64,000 nucleotides of DNA from the NCBI RefSeq assembly GCF_022548875.1, contig NZ_JAKZEW010000005.1, positions 62,001-126,000 on the forward strand, read 5' to 3'. The stretch comes from Glycomyces sp. L485. GTDB lineage: Bacteria; Actinomycetota; Actinomycetes; Mycobacteriales; Micromonosporaceae. Positions 57,208 through 64,000 of this stretch are shown piece by piece; positions within the stretch are counted from its first letter, which is position 1; every line of letters starts with the position of its first letter. The translations under genes and the position numbers were made by a program. The notes beneath the pieces are model-generated. The model was not told the DNA's origin and did no database searches. It was given only the letters and a program-made list of their open reading frames with translations.

Positions 57208-57852
57208 ATGGACGTCGTCCTCGCCGAAGACCACTCACTGCTGCGTGACGGCCTCACCAGGATGCTGGAGGCACACGACTGCACCGTCGTCGAAGCCGTC
57301 GACAACGGCCCCGCGCTCACCGCCGCCCTGCTCGAACATCGCCCCGATGTCGCCGTCGTCGACATCCGGCTCCCTCCGACGTTCACCGACGAGGGCCTGC
57401 GGGCCGCCATCGAGGCGCGCCGCACCATCCCGGCCCTGCCGATCCTCGTGCTCTCGCAGTACGTCGAGCAGCTGTACGCGCGCGAACTCCTCGGCGACCG
57501 CCGCGGCGGGGTCGGCTACTTGCTCAAGGACCGCGTCTCCAACGTCGGCGAGTTCATCGAGGCGCTGCGGCGCGTCGCCGCCGGCGGCACCGCCATGGAC
57601 CCCGAGGTCGTCGCCCGACTGCTCGGCAAGCAGCAGAACCGCCTCGACGCCCTGACCACCCGCGAACAGGAGGTCCTGGGGCTCATGGCAGAGGGCCGCA
57701 CCAACGCCGCGATCGCCTCCCAGCTGTTCATCAGCGAGAAAGCCGTCGGCAAGCACTCCGCCAACGTCTTCCGCAAGCTCGGGCTCCACCAGTCCGAAGA
57801 CGACAACCGGCGCGTCATGGCCGTCCTCGCCTACCTCGAAGGCAGCCTCTAG
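57208..57852 (+). CDS. NarL/FixJ-type response regulator
   Basis: A 214-residue regulator. The receiver has E7/D8, phospho-site D52 in VAVVDIRLPPTFTDEG and Lys in YLLKDRV; the LuxR HTH reads LTTREQEVLGLMAEGRTNAAI to KHSANVFRKL. AAAAGGAACACC precedes the ATG. Completes the third two-component system of the window. Desaturase lies downstream and could be a target. Confidence 0.93.
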   Translation: MDVVLAEDHSLLRDGLTRMLEAHDCTVVEAVDNGPALTAALLEHRPDVAVVDIRLPPTFTDEGLRAAIEARRTIPALPILVLSQYVEQLYARELLGDRRGGVGYLLKDRVSNVGEFIEALRRVAAGGTAMDPEVVARLLGKQQNRLDALTTREQEVLGLMAEGRTNAAIASQLFISEKAVGKHSANVFRKLGLHQSEDDNRRVMAVLAYLEGSL

Positions 57853-57863
57853 GGGACCTTTAC

Positions 57864-57881
57864 CCCCCTGTGGCGAGGGGG
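57864..57881 (+). terminator. Weak hairpin after the response regulator
   Basis: A 6-bp CCCCCT/AGGGGG stem with a 6-base loop 12 bases past the stop, without U-run. Tentative. Confidence 0.35.
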
Positions 57882-57973
57882 CCTGGCGGCCGGAAACGCG
57901 GTGGTCCGGCCCATTGCGCACTCGTCCCGGCCAGACCACGATTGAGAGGTCAAACCAGTCGAGAGGACGTTGC

Positions 57974-58930
57974 ATGGCCGTACTGACCGACATCGGGCCC
58001 ACTCCGGCACCCGCCAAGGGGCCCAGACCCGTCATGGGGGAGCGGCGCGACGTCGGGCGCCAGTCGCTCATATACCTCTTCCTGATCGTGCCCATGGCCG
58101 CGCTGGCGCTCGCCGTCCCGTTCGCGTGGTCGACCGGGCTGCTCAGCTGGACCGACATCATCCTCGCGTTCGTCTTCTTCGAACTCACCGGTCACGGTGT
58201 CACCATCGGCTTCCACCGGCTGTTCACCCACGGGTCGTTCAAGCCGAACCGGCCGCTGAAGATCGCGCTGGCGATCCTCGGCAGCATGTCGGTTCAGGGT
58301 CCGATCATCAATTGGGTGGCCGACCACCGCCGTCACCACGCGTTCTCCGACAAGGAGGGCGACCCGCACTCGCCGTGGCTGTTCGGCACCTCCGCCTGGG
58401 CGCTCACCAGAGGCTTCTGGCACGCGCACATGGGCTGGATGTTCCAGCGGCACAACACGACCAACCAAGAGCGCTACGCCCCGGACCTGATCGGGGACAA
58501 GGACATCGTCGCGGTCGACAAGCTCTTCTGGCTGTGGACCGTCCTCAGCTTCTTCACGCCGGCCGCCCTCGGCTTCGCCTTCACCGGCACCTGGACGGGC
58601 GCTCTGACCGCGTTCTTCTGGGCCAGCCTGGTCCGCGTCTCGCTGCTGCACCACGCCACCTGGTCGACCAACTCGATCTGCCACATGATCGGCGAGCGGC
58701 CCTTCAAGAGCCGCGACAAGGCCGCGAACTTCTGGCCGCTCGCGCTGCTGTCGTTCGGCGAGTCCTGGCACAACTCCCACCACGCCGACCCGTCCTGCGC
58801 CCGCCACGGCGTCAAGCGAGGGCAGATCGACACCTCCGCGAGGTTCATCTGGATGTTCGAGAAGGTCGGCTGGGCCAAGGACGTCAAGTGGCCCAGGGCG
58901 GAACGGTTCGCCAAGCTCGCCAACGACTGA
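57974..58930 (+). CDS. Membrane acyl-CoA/acyl-lipid desaturase
   Basis: A 318-residue integral membrane diiron desaturase. Three His boxes are intact: HRLFTH, HRRHH and HNSHH, with about four membrane helices between them (IYLFLIVPMAALALAVPFAW and others). Such enzymes introduce a delta-9 type double bond to tune membrane fluidity. ATG 57974 follows GAGAGGACGTTGC; the in-frame extension upstream is rejected. It follows a two-component system, reminiscent of DesK/DesR arrangements, but that link is only positional. Confidence 0.92.
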   Translation: MAVLTDIGPTPAPAKGPRPVMGERRDVGRQSLIYLFLIVPMAALALAVPFAWSTGLLSWTDIILAFVFFELTGHGVTIGFHRLFTHGSFKPNRPLKIALAILGSMSVQGPIINWVADHRRHHAFSDKEGDPHSPWLFGTSAWALTRGFWHAHMGWMFQRHNTTNQERYAPDLIGDKDIVAVDKLFWLWTVLSFFTPAALGFAFTGTWTGALTAFFWASLVRVSLLHHATWSTNSICHMIGERPFKSRDKAANFWPLALLSFGESWHNSHHADPSCARHGVKRGQIDTSARFIWMFEKVGWAKDVKWPRAERFAKLAND

Positions 58931-58989
58931 CGCTGCGCGGCACGAGGCGACGACCTGCACCCGAGCTGTTCACCGCTGACTTCCGCGGC

Positions 58990-60513
58990 TCATTTCGATG
59001 AGTGCTTCTCCACGAATCGGTAGACCTCGGTCTCGTCGACCCCCGGGAAGGACCCCAGCGGAATCGCGGCCAGTTGCGACGAGGCCGCCCGCGCCGTCGG
59101 CCAGACCTGCCCGGCCCAGGTCTCGGCCAGCTCACGCGGCGGATTGCGGCAGCAGTCCGGGTCCGGGCACTGCGACACCGACCGCGCCTGCGTCTCCTTG
59201 CCGCGGAACCACTTCGCCGACTCGTACGGAACCCCGATGCTCATCGAGAACTCCCCGTCCGGTCCGCGCTCGGTCCGCGCGGTGCACCAGTAGGTGCCCG
59301 TCGCCGTATCGGTGTACTGGTTGAACGAGTTGAACTTGTCGGGCACGTCGAACACCTGGCGGCTCGTCCAGAACCGGCACACCGTCTGGCCCTCGATCGC
59401 CCCCGTCGGGTCGGCGGGGAAGGCCACGTCGTCGTTCTCGTAGGCCTTGAAGATGATCCCCGACTTGTGGACCTTCTGGAAGTGCGTGCGGATGCCGAGG
59501 TGGTGCGTCGCCAGGTTCGTGAAACGGTGGGCGGCGGCCTCATAGGACACCGCGAAGTTGTCGCGCAGGTCCTCCACCGCGATCTCCTTCTCCGTCATGG
59601 CCGCCCGCAGGAACTTCACTGCGCTCGACTCGGGGATCAGCAGCGCCGCCGCGAGGTAGTTCGTGGACACCCGCTGTCCCAGGAACTCCAGGTACGTCCG
59701 CGGCACCTGCTGCTCCAGGACGTGACTCGCGATCGCCTGAAGCAGGACGGTCCGCGGGTCGTGGGACGAGTCCTTGTTCGGCGTGAGGTAGATCCGACGG
59801 TTCCGCAGGTCGGTCACCGAGCGCGTCGAGTGCGGGAGGTCGTCGACGTGGTGGAGGGTGAACCTGAGGTGGGAGGCCAGGTCTGAGATCTGGTGCTGCG
59901 AGAGCGGACCGCTCGCGTAGCCCACGTGCTTGAGCAGCCGGCGGGCCTCGGCCTCGATGTCACCGAAGTAGTTGTCCTTCTCCCGCATCCGCCGCCGCAG
60001 CTCGGTGTTCGCCCGCCTGGCCTCCTCGGGGGTGGCCGCGTGCAGGTTGACCTGCCGTTCGACTTCGCGGTGCAGACCTACGAGCGCCTCGAGCACTTCG
60101 GTGGGGATGCGTGAGGACGGCTTGACGCCCGGCAGCCCCAGCGACTGGTACTGCTTGCTGCGCTGCGCGCGTTCGAGCTCGATCTCCAGGGCCACGCGCC
60201 GGTTGGGCGGGTCGGCCCCGAGCAGCTCATCCGAGCTGACCCCGAGCGCGCGGGCCAGCGCCCGCAGCATCGACAGCTTCGGCTCCTTCTTGCCGTTCTC
60301 GATGAGCGACAGCTGCGACGGCGCCGTGCCGACGGCCTCGCCGAGCGCGTCGAGGCTCATCTCCCGCTGCTTGCGCAGGTGCCGGATCTGTTTGCCGAGA
60401 CTGATGAGGTCGATGGCGGTGTCGTCGTCGGCGGACAGTTCTGCCGCCTCGGCTGCGCCCCACGGGCGGTGCTCCGGCGCATGGGAGCGCTCGCTCTGAA
60501 AATTCTTTGCCAC
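58990..60513 (-). CDS. ramB: RamB/ScfR-like XRE regulator of acetate metabolism
   Basis: A 507-residue protein with GTG start. The Xre-type HTH ([20 protein letters not shown], then [21 protein letters not shown]) sits at about 40-100, followed by an IrrE/ScfR-like region and a C-terminal Cys-containing SCFA domain ([11 protein letters not shown]). This architecture is that of RamB, which controls isocitrate lyase, malate synthase and acetate genes in Corynebacterium and Mycobacterium. It is divergent from aceA with a 138-base shared promoter region, strong support for that role. Confidence 0.85.
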   Translation of the reverse strand: MAKNFQSERSHAPEHRPWGAAEAAELSADDDTAIDLISLGKQIRHLRKQREMSLDALGEAVGTAPSQLSLIENGKKEPKLSMLRALARALGVSSDELLGADPPNRRVALEIELERAQRSKQYQSLGLPGVKPSSRIPTEVLEALVGLHREVERQVNLHAATPEEARRANTELRRRMREKDNYFGDIEAEARRLLKHVGYASGPLSQHQISDLASHLRFTLHHVDDLPHSTRSVTDLRNRRIYLTPNKDSSHDPRTVLLQAIASHVLEQQVPRTYLEFLGQRVSTNYLAAALLIPESSAVKFLRAAMTEKEIAVEDLRDNFAVSYEAAAHRFTNLATHHLGIRTHFQKVHKSGIIFKAYENDDVAFPADPTGAIEGQTVCRFWTSRQVFDVPDKFNSFNQYTDTATGTYWCTARTERGPDGEFSMSIGVPYESAKWFRGKETQARSVSQCPDPDCCRNPPRELAETWAGQVWPTARAASSQLAAIPLGSFPGVDETEVYRFVEKHSSK

Positions 60514-60651
60514 TTCTTCATTATTAGCGAAGAACTGCCAATCTTTCCAGTCCGAACCGCTTACGGATGCGCTCCAGACGGGAAAAAATTCTGTTACCTG
60601 CAAGTAATGGCCGTTCTTGAAGACGGTCAACGGCGACCACGGGAGAACACG
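60514..60651. promoter_or_regulatory. Divergent ramB-aceA promoter region
   Basis: A comparatively AT-rich intergenic stretch. AAAATTCTTTGCC at 60499-60511 overlaps the ramB start and resembles the AAACTTTGCAAA-type RamB motif; TTAGCGAAGAACTGC (about 60533) is weaker. ATTCTGTTACCTGCAAGTAATG (about 60588-60608) may contain the aceA -10 region. Binding is unproven. Confidence 0.4.
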
Positions 60652-61956
60652 ATGTCCGACACAGACCGCGACAAGAACCTCGCCGCCGAGCGAATCGCCC
60701 TCGAATGGGCCGCCGACGAGCGCTGGGAGCACGTCGCCCGCGACTACCGTCCCGCCGACGTCGTCAAGCTGCGCGGCCGCGTCACCGAGGAACACACCCT
60801 CGCCCGCCGCGGCGCCGAGAAGCTCTGGAAGCAGCTGAAGGAGGACGCCGCCACCGGCGGCTACACCAACGCGCTCGGCGCGCTCACCGGCAACCAGGCC
60901 GTCGAACAGGTCAAGGCCGGCCTGCGCGCGATCTACCTGTCCGGCTGGCAGGTCGCCGCCGACGCCAACCTCGCCGCCCAGACCTACCCCGACCAGTCGC
61001 TGTACCCCGCGAACTCCGTTCCCCAGGTCGTGCGGCGCATCAACAACGCGCTCATGCGCGCCGACCAGATCGAGTTCGCCGAGGGCGTCGAGACCGTCGA
61101 CGACTGGCTCGTCCCGATCGTCGCCGATGCCGAAGCCGGATTCGGCGGCCCGCTCAACGCCTACGAGCTCATGAAGGGCATGATCGCCGCCGGCGCCTCC
61201 GCCGTCCACTGGGAAGACCAGCTCGCCTCAGAGAAGAAGTGCGGCCACCTCGGCGGCAAGGTCCTCGTCCCGACCTCGCAGCATCTGCGCACCCTCAACG
61301 CCGCCCGCCTCGCCGCCGACGTCGAAGGGGCCCCGACGCTCATCATCGCCCGCACCGACGCCGAGGCCGCCACCCTCCTGACCTCCGACATCGACGAGCG
61401 CGACGCAGCCTTCCTCACCGGCGAGCGCACCGCCGAGGGCTACTACCGGGTTCGAAGCGGCATCGAGCCGTGCATCGCCCGCGCCAAGGCCTACGCGCCG
61501 TACTCCGATCTGCTGTGGATGGAGACCGGCACGCCGGACCTGGAGACCGCCCGCGCCTTCGCCGAAGCGGTCAAGGCCGAGCACCCCGACCAGATGCTCG
61601 CCTACAACTGCTCGCCGTCCTTCAACTGGAAACGGCACCTGGACGACGACACGATCGCCAAGTTCCAGCGCGAGCTCGGATCGATGGGCTTCACCTTCCA
61701 GTTCATCACCCTCGCCGGCTTCCACGCTCTCAACTACTCGATGTTCGACCTCGCCCACGGCTACGCCCGTGAAGGCATGAGCGCCTACGTCGACCTCCAG
61801 GAGCGCGAGTTCGCCGCCGAGGAGCGGGGCTACACCGCCACCAGGCACCAGCGCGAAGTCGGCACGGGGTACTTCGACCAGGTCACCAGCGCGCTCAACC
61901 CGAGCGGCTCCACCCTGGCGCTGGCGGGCTCCACCGAATCAGGCCAGTTCCACTGA
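60652..61956 (+). CDS. aceA: Isocitrate lyase
   Basis: A 434-residue enzyme splitting isocitrate into succinate and glyoxylate. The catalytic KKCGHLGGK motif, [13 protein letters not shown] and the C-terminal [12 protein letters not shown] active-site segment are present. ATG 60652 follows GGGAGAACACG. First gene of the aceA-aceB glyoxylate bypass operon. Confidence 0.97.
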   Translation: MSDTDRDKNLAAERIALEWAADERWEHVARDYRPADVVKLRGRVTEEHTLARRGAEKLWKQLKEDAATGGYTNALGALTGNQAVEQVKAGLRAIYLSGWQVAADANLAAQTYPDQSLYPANSVPQVVRRINNALMRADQIEFAEGVETVDDWLVPIVADAEAGFGGPLNAYELMKGMIAAGASAVHWEDQLASEKKCGHLGGKVLVPTSQHLRTLNAARLAADVEGAPTLIIARTDAEAATLLTSDIDERDAAFLTGERTAEGYYRVRSGIEPCIARAKAYAPYSDLLWMETGTPDLETARAFAEAVKAEHPDQMLAYNCSPSFNWKRHLDDDTIAKFQRELGSMGFTFQFITLAGFHALNYSMFDLAHGYAREGMSAYVDLQEREFAAEERGYTATRHQREVGTGYFDQVTSALNPSGSTLALAGSTESGQFH

Positions 61957-61985
61957 ACACCGCTCACGACACAAGGAGAAGAACC

Positions 61986-63602
61986 ATGGGAATCCTCACC
62001 GAGACCCGTACCGCCGAGGCGGTGACCGTCACCGGTCCGGCCATCGAACGTCAAGACGAGATCCTCACTCCCGAGGCGCTCGACTTCCTCGCCGAGCTGC
62101 ACCACGCCTTCGTCGGCCGCCGCCAGGAACTGCTCCAGCGCCGCCAACAACTCCGCACGCAGATCGCCAACGGACTCGACCCGCGCTTCCTGCCCGAAAC
62201 CACCGACATCCGCGACGACATCTCCTGGAGCGTCGCCACGCTCGCGCCCGGACTGGAGGACCGAAGGGTCGAGATCACCGGTCCCTGCGAGCGCAAGATG
62301 ACCATCAACGCGCTCAACTCCGGCGCCAAATGCTGGCTGGCCGACATGGAGGACTCCTCCACACCCAGCTGGTCCAACGTGGTCAACTCGCAGATCAACC
62401 TCATCGACGCGATCGAACACCGCATCGACTTCACCACCGAGAAGGGCAAGAGCTACCGGCTCAACGGCGCCGCCCTCACGGACCTGCCGACCATCATCGT
62501 CAGGCCCCGCGGCTGGCACCTGGCCGAACGCCACCTGCGCGTCGACGGCGTGCCGATGAGCGGCAGCCTCGTCGACTTCGGGCTGTACTTCTTCCACAAC
62601 GCCGAACGGCTCCTCGAACTGGGCCGCGGACCCTACTTCTACCTGCCCAAGCTCGAATCCCACCTCGAAGCGCGGCTGTGGAACGACGTGTTCGTCCTCG
62701 CCCAGGAAATGCTCGGCATCCCGCGCGGCACCATCCGCGCCACCGTCCTCATCGAGACGATCACCGCCGCCTTCGAGATGGAGGAGATCCTCTACGAGCT
62801 GCGTGAGCACTCCTCCGGCCTCAACGCCGGACGCTGGGACTACATCTTCTCGGTCATCAAGAACTTCCGCGAACGGGGCGGCCGCTTCGTCCTGCCCGAC
62901 CGCGAACTGGTGTCGATGACCCAGCCGTTCATGCGCGCCTACACCGAACTGCTCGTGCGCACCTGCCACCGGCGCAGCGCCTCCGCGATCGGCGGCATGG
63001 CCGCGTTCATCCCGAACCGGCGCGACCCCGAAGCCAACGCGACGGCCATGGCGAAGGTCAGGGCCGACAAGGCCCGCGAGGCCGACGACGGCTTCGACGG
63101 CTCCTGGGTCGCCCACCCCGACCTGGTGCCGGTCGCCATGGAAGTCTTCGACGAGGCACTCGGCGGCATCCCGAACCAGATAGACCGGCTCCGCGAGGAC
63201 GTCGTCCCCGACGAGCGCGCCCTGCTCGACGTCGCCGCCACCGAAGGCGACATCACCGAGCGCGGCATCCGGGCCAACATCGACGTCGGAATCCGCTACG
63301 TCGAGTCCTGGCTGCGCGGCAACGGGGCCGCGGCCATCAACAACCTCATGGAGGACGCCGCGACCGCCGAGATCTCCCGCTCCCAGATCTGGCAGTGGAT
63401 CCACTGCGAGGCTGTCACCGACACCAAGCGCGTCATCACGCGCGAGTGGGTCGCCGAGCTCGTGCGCGAGGAGTTCGCCGCGATGGAGCGGTTCGAGGGC
63501 GACCGGTTCGACGACGCGCTGGCGATCTTCGCCGAGTGCGCGCTCGGCGAGGATTACCCGACGTTCCTGACCCTGCCGGCCTACGCGCGCTTCCTCTGCT
63601 GA
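61986..63602 (+). CDS. aceB: Malate synthase A
   Basis: A 538-residue enzyme condensing glyoxylate and acetyl-CoA to malate. Typical isoform-A length and motifs: GAKCWLADMEDSSTPSW, VRPRGWHLAERHL, ATVLIETITAAFEMEEILYE (catalytic Glu/Arg region) and the RSQIWQWIH C-terminal segment. AAGGAGAAGAACC stands before ATG. A strong terminator follows. Confidence 0.97.
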   Translation: MGILTETRTAEAVTVTGPAIERQDEILTPEALDFLAELHHAFVGRRQELLQRRQQLRTQIANGLDPRFLPETTDIRDDISWSVATLAPGLEDRRVEITGPCERKMTINALNSGAKCWLADMEDSSTPSWSNVVNSQINLIDAIEHRIDFTTEKGKSYRLNGAALTDLPTIIVRPRGWHLAERHLRVDGVPMSGSLVDFGLYFFHNAERLLELGRGPYFYLPKLESHLEARLWNDVFVLAQEMLGIPRGTIRATVLIETITAAFEMEEILYELREHSSGLNAGRWDYIFSVIKNFRERGGRFVLPDRELVSMTQPFMRAYTELLVRTCHRRSASAIGGMAAFIPNRRDPEANATAMAKVRADKAREADDGFDGSWVAHPDLVPVAMEVFDEALGGIPNQIDRLREDVVPDERALLDVAATEGDITERGIRANIDVGIRYVESWLRGNGAAAINNLMEDAATAEISRSQIWQWIHCEAVTDTKRVITREWVAELVREEFAAMERFEGDRFDDALAIFAECALGEDYPTFLTLPAYARFLC

Positions 63603-63619
63603 ACTCGCTGCTCGACGAC

Positions 63620-63650
63620 TGAGCCGGGCGGGGCCTCCCCGCCCGGCTCA
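63620..63650. terminator. Bidirectional hairpin after aceB
   Basis: Perfect 14-bp arms (63620-63633, 63637-63650) with loop CCT lie between convergent aceB and the YdcF-like gene and include the latter's stop codon. No U-run. Confidence 0.75.
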
Positions 63651-64000
63651 GTCGTGGCTCGGCTCGGTTCCCTCCGCGCGGAGGACGGCGTCGTGCAGAC
63701 GTCGCATCGAGCGAATCGCCGAGCGGGTCTCCTGGAGGTATCCGCTGGCGGTGTACTCCTTTCGGAAGTGGGTCTCGGGGAGCGAGGCGGTGTCCACGCC
63801 CACGGTGTCGACCGCGCACTCGTACGGCAGTCCCATGTGGGACACCGCCTCGCAGTGCTGGAAGGGCACGAACAGCGAGGAGGTGACGACCAGGACGCTG
63901 TCGCCGGGCGCGAGTTCGGCGACGCGGTCGGCCCAGAAGCGGCAGGTGTCCACGGTGTCCGCGCGGCGCGTGCCGGGCTCTGAGGAGGGCGCGGCGACGG
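63648..64000 (-). CDS. YdcF/DUF218-like protein, 5' end outside window
   Basis: The frame is open to the window edge; about 117 C-terminal residues are visible. SVLVVTSSLFVPFQHCEAV and GLPYECAVDTVGVDT resemble the late beta-strand region of DUF218/ElyC-like proteins, where a conserved VTS motif precedes a basic or His residue. Possible substrate: nucleotide or lipid-linked phosphate; unknown. Assignment rests on a partial domain. Confidence 0.55.
   Translation of the reverse strand, partial: VAAPSSEPGTRRADTVDTCRFWADRVAELAPGDSVLVVTSSLFVPFQHCEAVSHMGLPYECAVDTVGVDTASLPETHFRKEYTASGYLQETRSAIRSMRRLHDAVLRAEGTEPSHD

Noticed and set aside
57235-58188. Minus-strand frame opposite the third response regulator
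   Set aside because: Shadow; the receiver and LuxR domains on the plus strand are unambiguous.

Overview
This is about 64 kb of GC-rich chromosome from an actinomycete. The evidence is heavy G/C third-position use, many GTG starts and probable leaderless genes, tRNA genes with and without encoded CCA, an IdeR/DmdR-type iron box, an SsgA-family sporulation protein, a RamB-like regulator beside isocitrate lyase, and an arginine cluster with argR inside it. The SsgA-like gene points to a sporulating or filamentous lineage. I considered Glycomyces or Stackebrandtia relatives but cannot prove a genus.

Layout. 1-3667: right end of an integrated element (primase-polymerase, RecA-fold ATPase, repeat cluster, Xis, tyrosine integrase) abutting tRNA-Val(TAC). 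This resembles a prim-pol (RepPP)-type actinomycete integrative and conjugative element. 3668-6452: a frameshifted FrnE-like oxidoreductase, an eRF1-like protein, and a decayed locus with an orphan iron box, a 24-bp palindrome and an internally deleted FAD monooxygenase. 6453-12932: EEP nuclease, DUF3291 protein, VOC protein, aconitase, Xaa-Pro aminopeptidase. 13056-14241: a toxin-antitoxin-like pair and a PH-domain protein. 14245-20324: translation block infC (ATC start, attenuator-like leader), rpmI, rplT, rRNA methyltransferase, pheS, pheT. 20445-25086: PBP pseudoenzyme, PAP2 phosphatase, DUF4190 protein, and a two-component system. 25294-27239: lipoprotein, a complete IS5-type insertion sequence, small membrane protein. 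27416-35868: argCJBDFRGH. 35873-41469: CPBP protease, MMPL remnant, second two-component system, Tex. 41605-41954: tRNA Gly-Val-Cys. 42076-46823: AAA ATPase with nuclease-like tail, HNH-type remnant, DUF4188 protein, phosphoketolase. 47005-49192: ArsR and membrane partner, GNAT remnant, tandemly duplicated tRNA-Gly (one copy with a 33-nt D-loop), TetR. 49392-53880: citrate synthase, pta, ackA. 53634-57852: SsgA-like gene, O-methyltransferase, broken SDR, third two-component system. 57974-63602: desaturase, RamB-like regulator, aceA, aceB. The window ends inside a YdcF-like gene.

How the genes work together. The main metabolic theme is C2 metabolism. Phosphoketolase makes acetyl phosphate, Pta and AckA interconvert it with acetyl-CoA and acetate, citrate synthase and aconitase feed isocitrate, and AceA/AceB run the glyoxylate bypass, probably under the RamB-like regulator. 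The arginine operon carries its own repressor and has an ArgR-box-like sequence at the argC start site. Between these modules there are at least seven truncated or frameshifted gene remnants.
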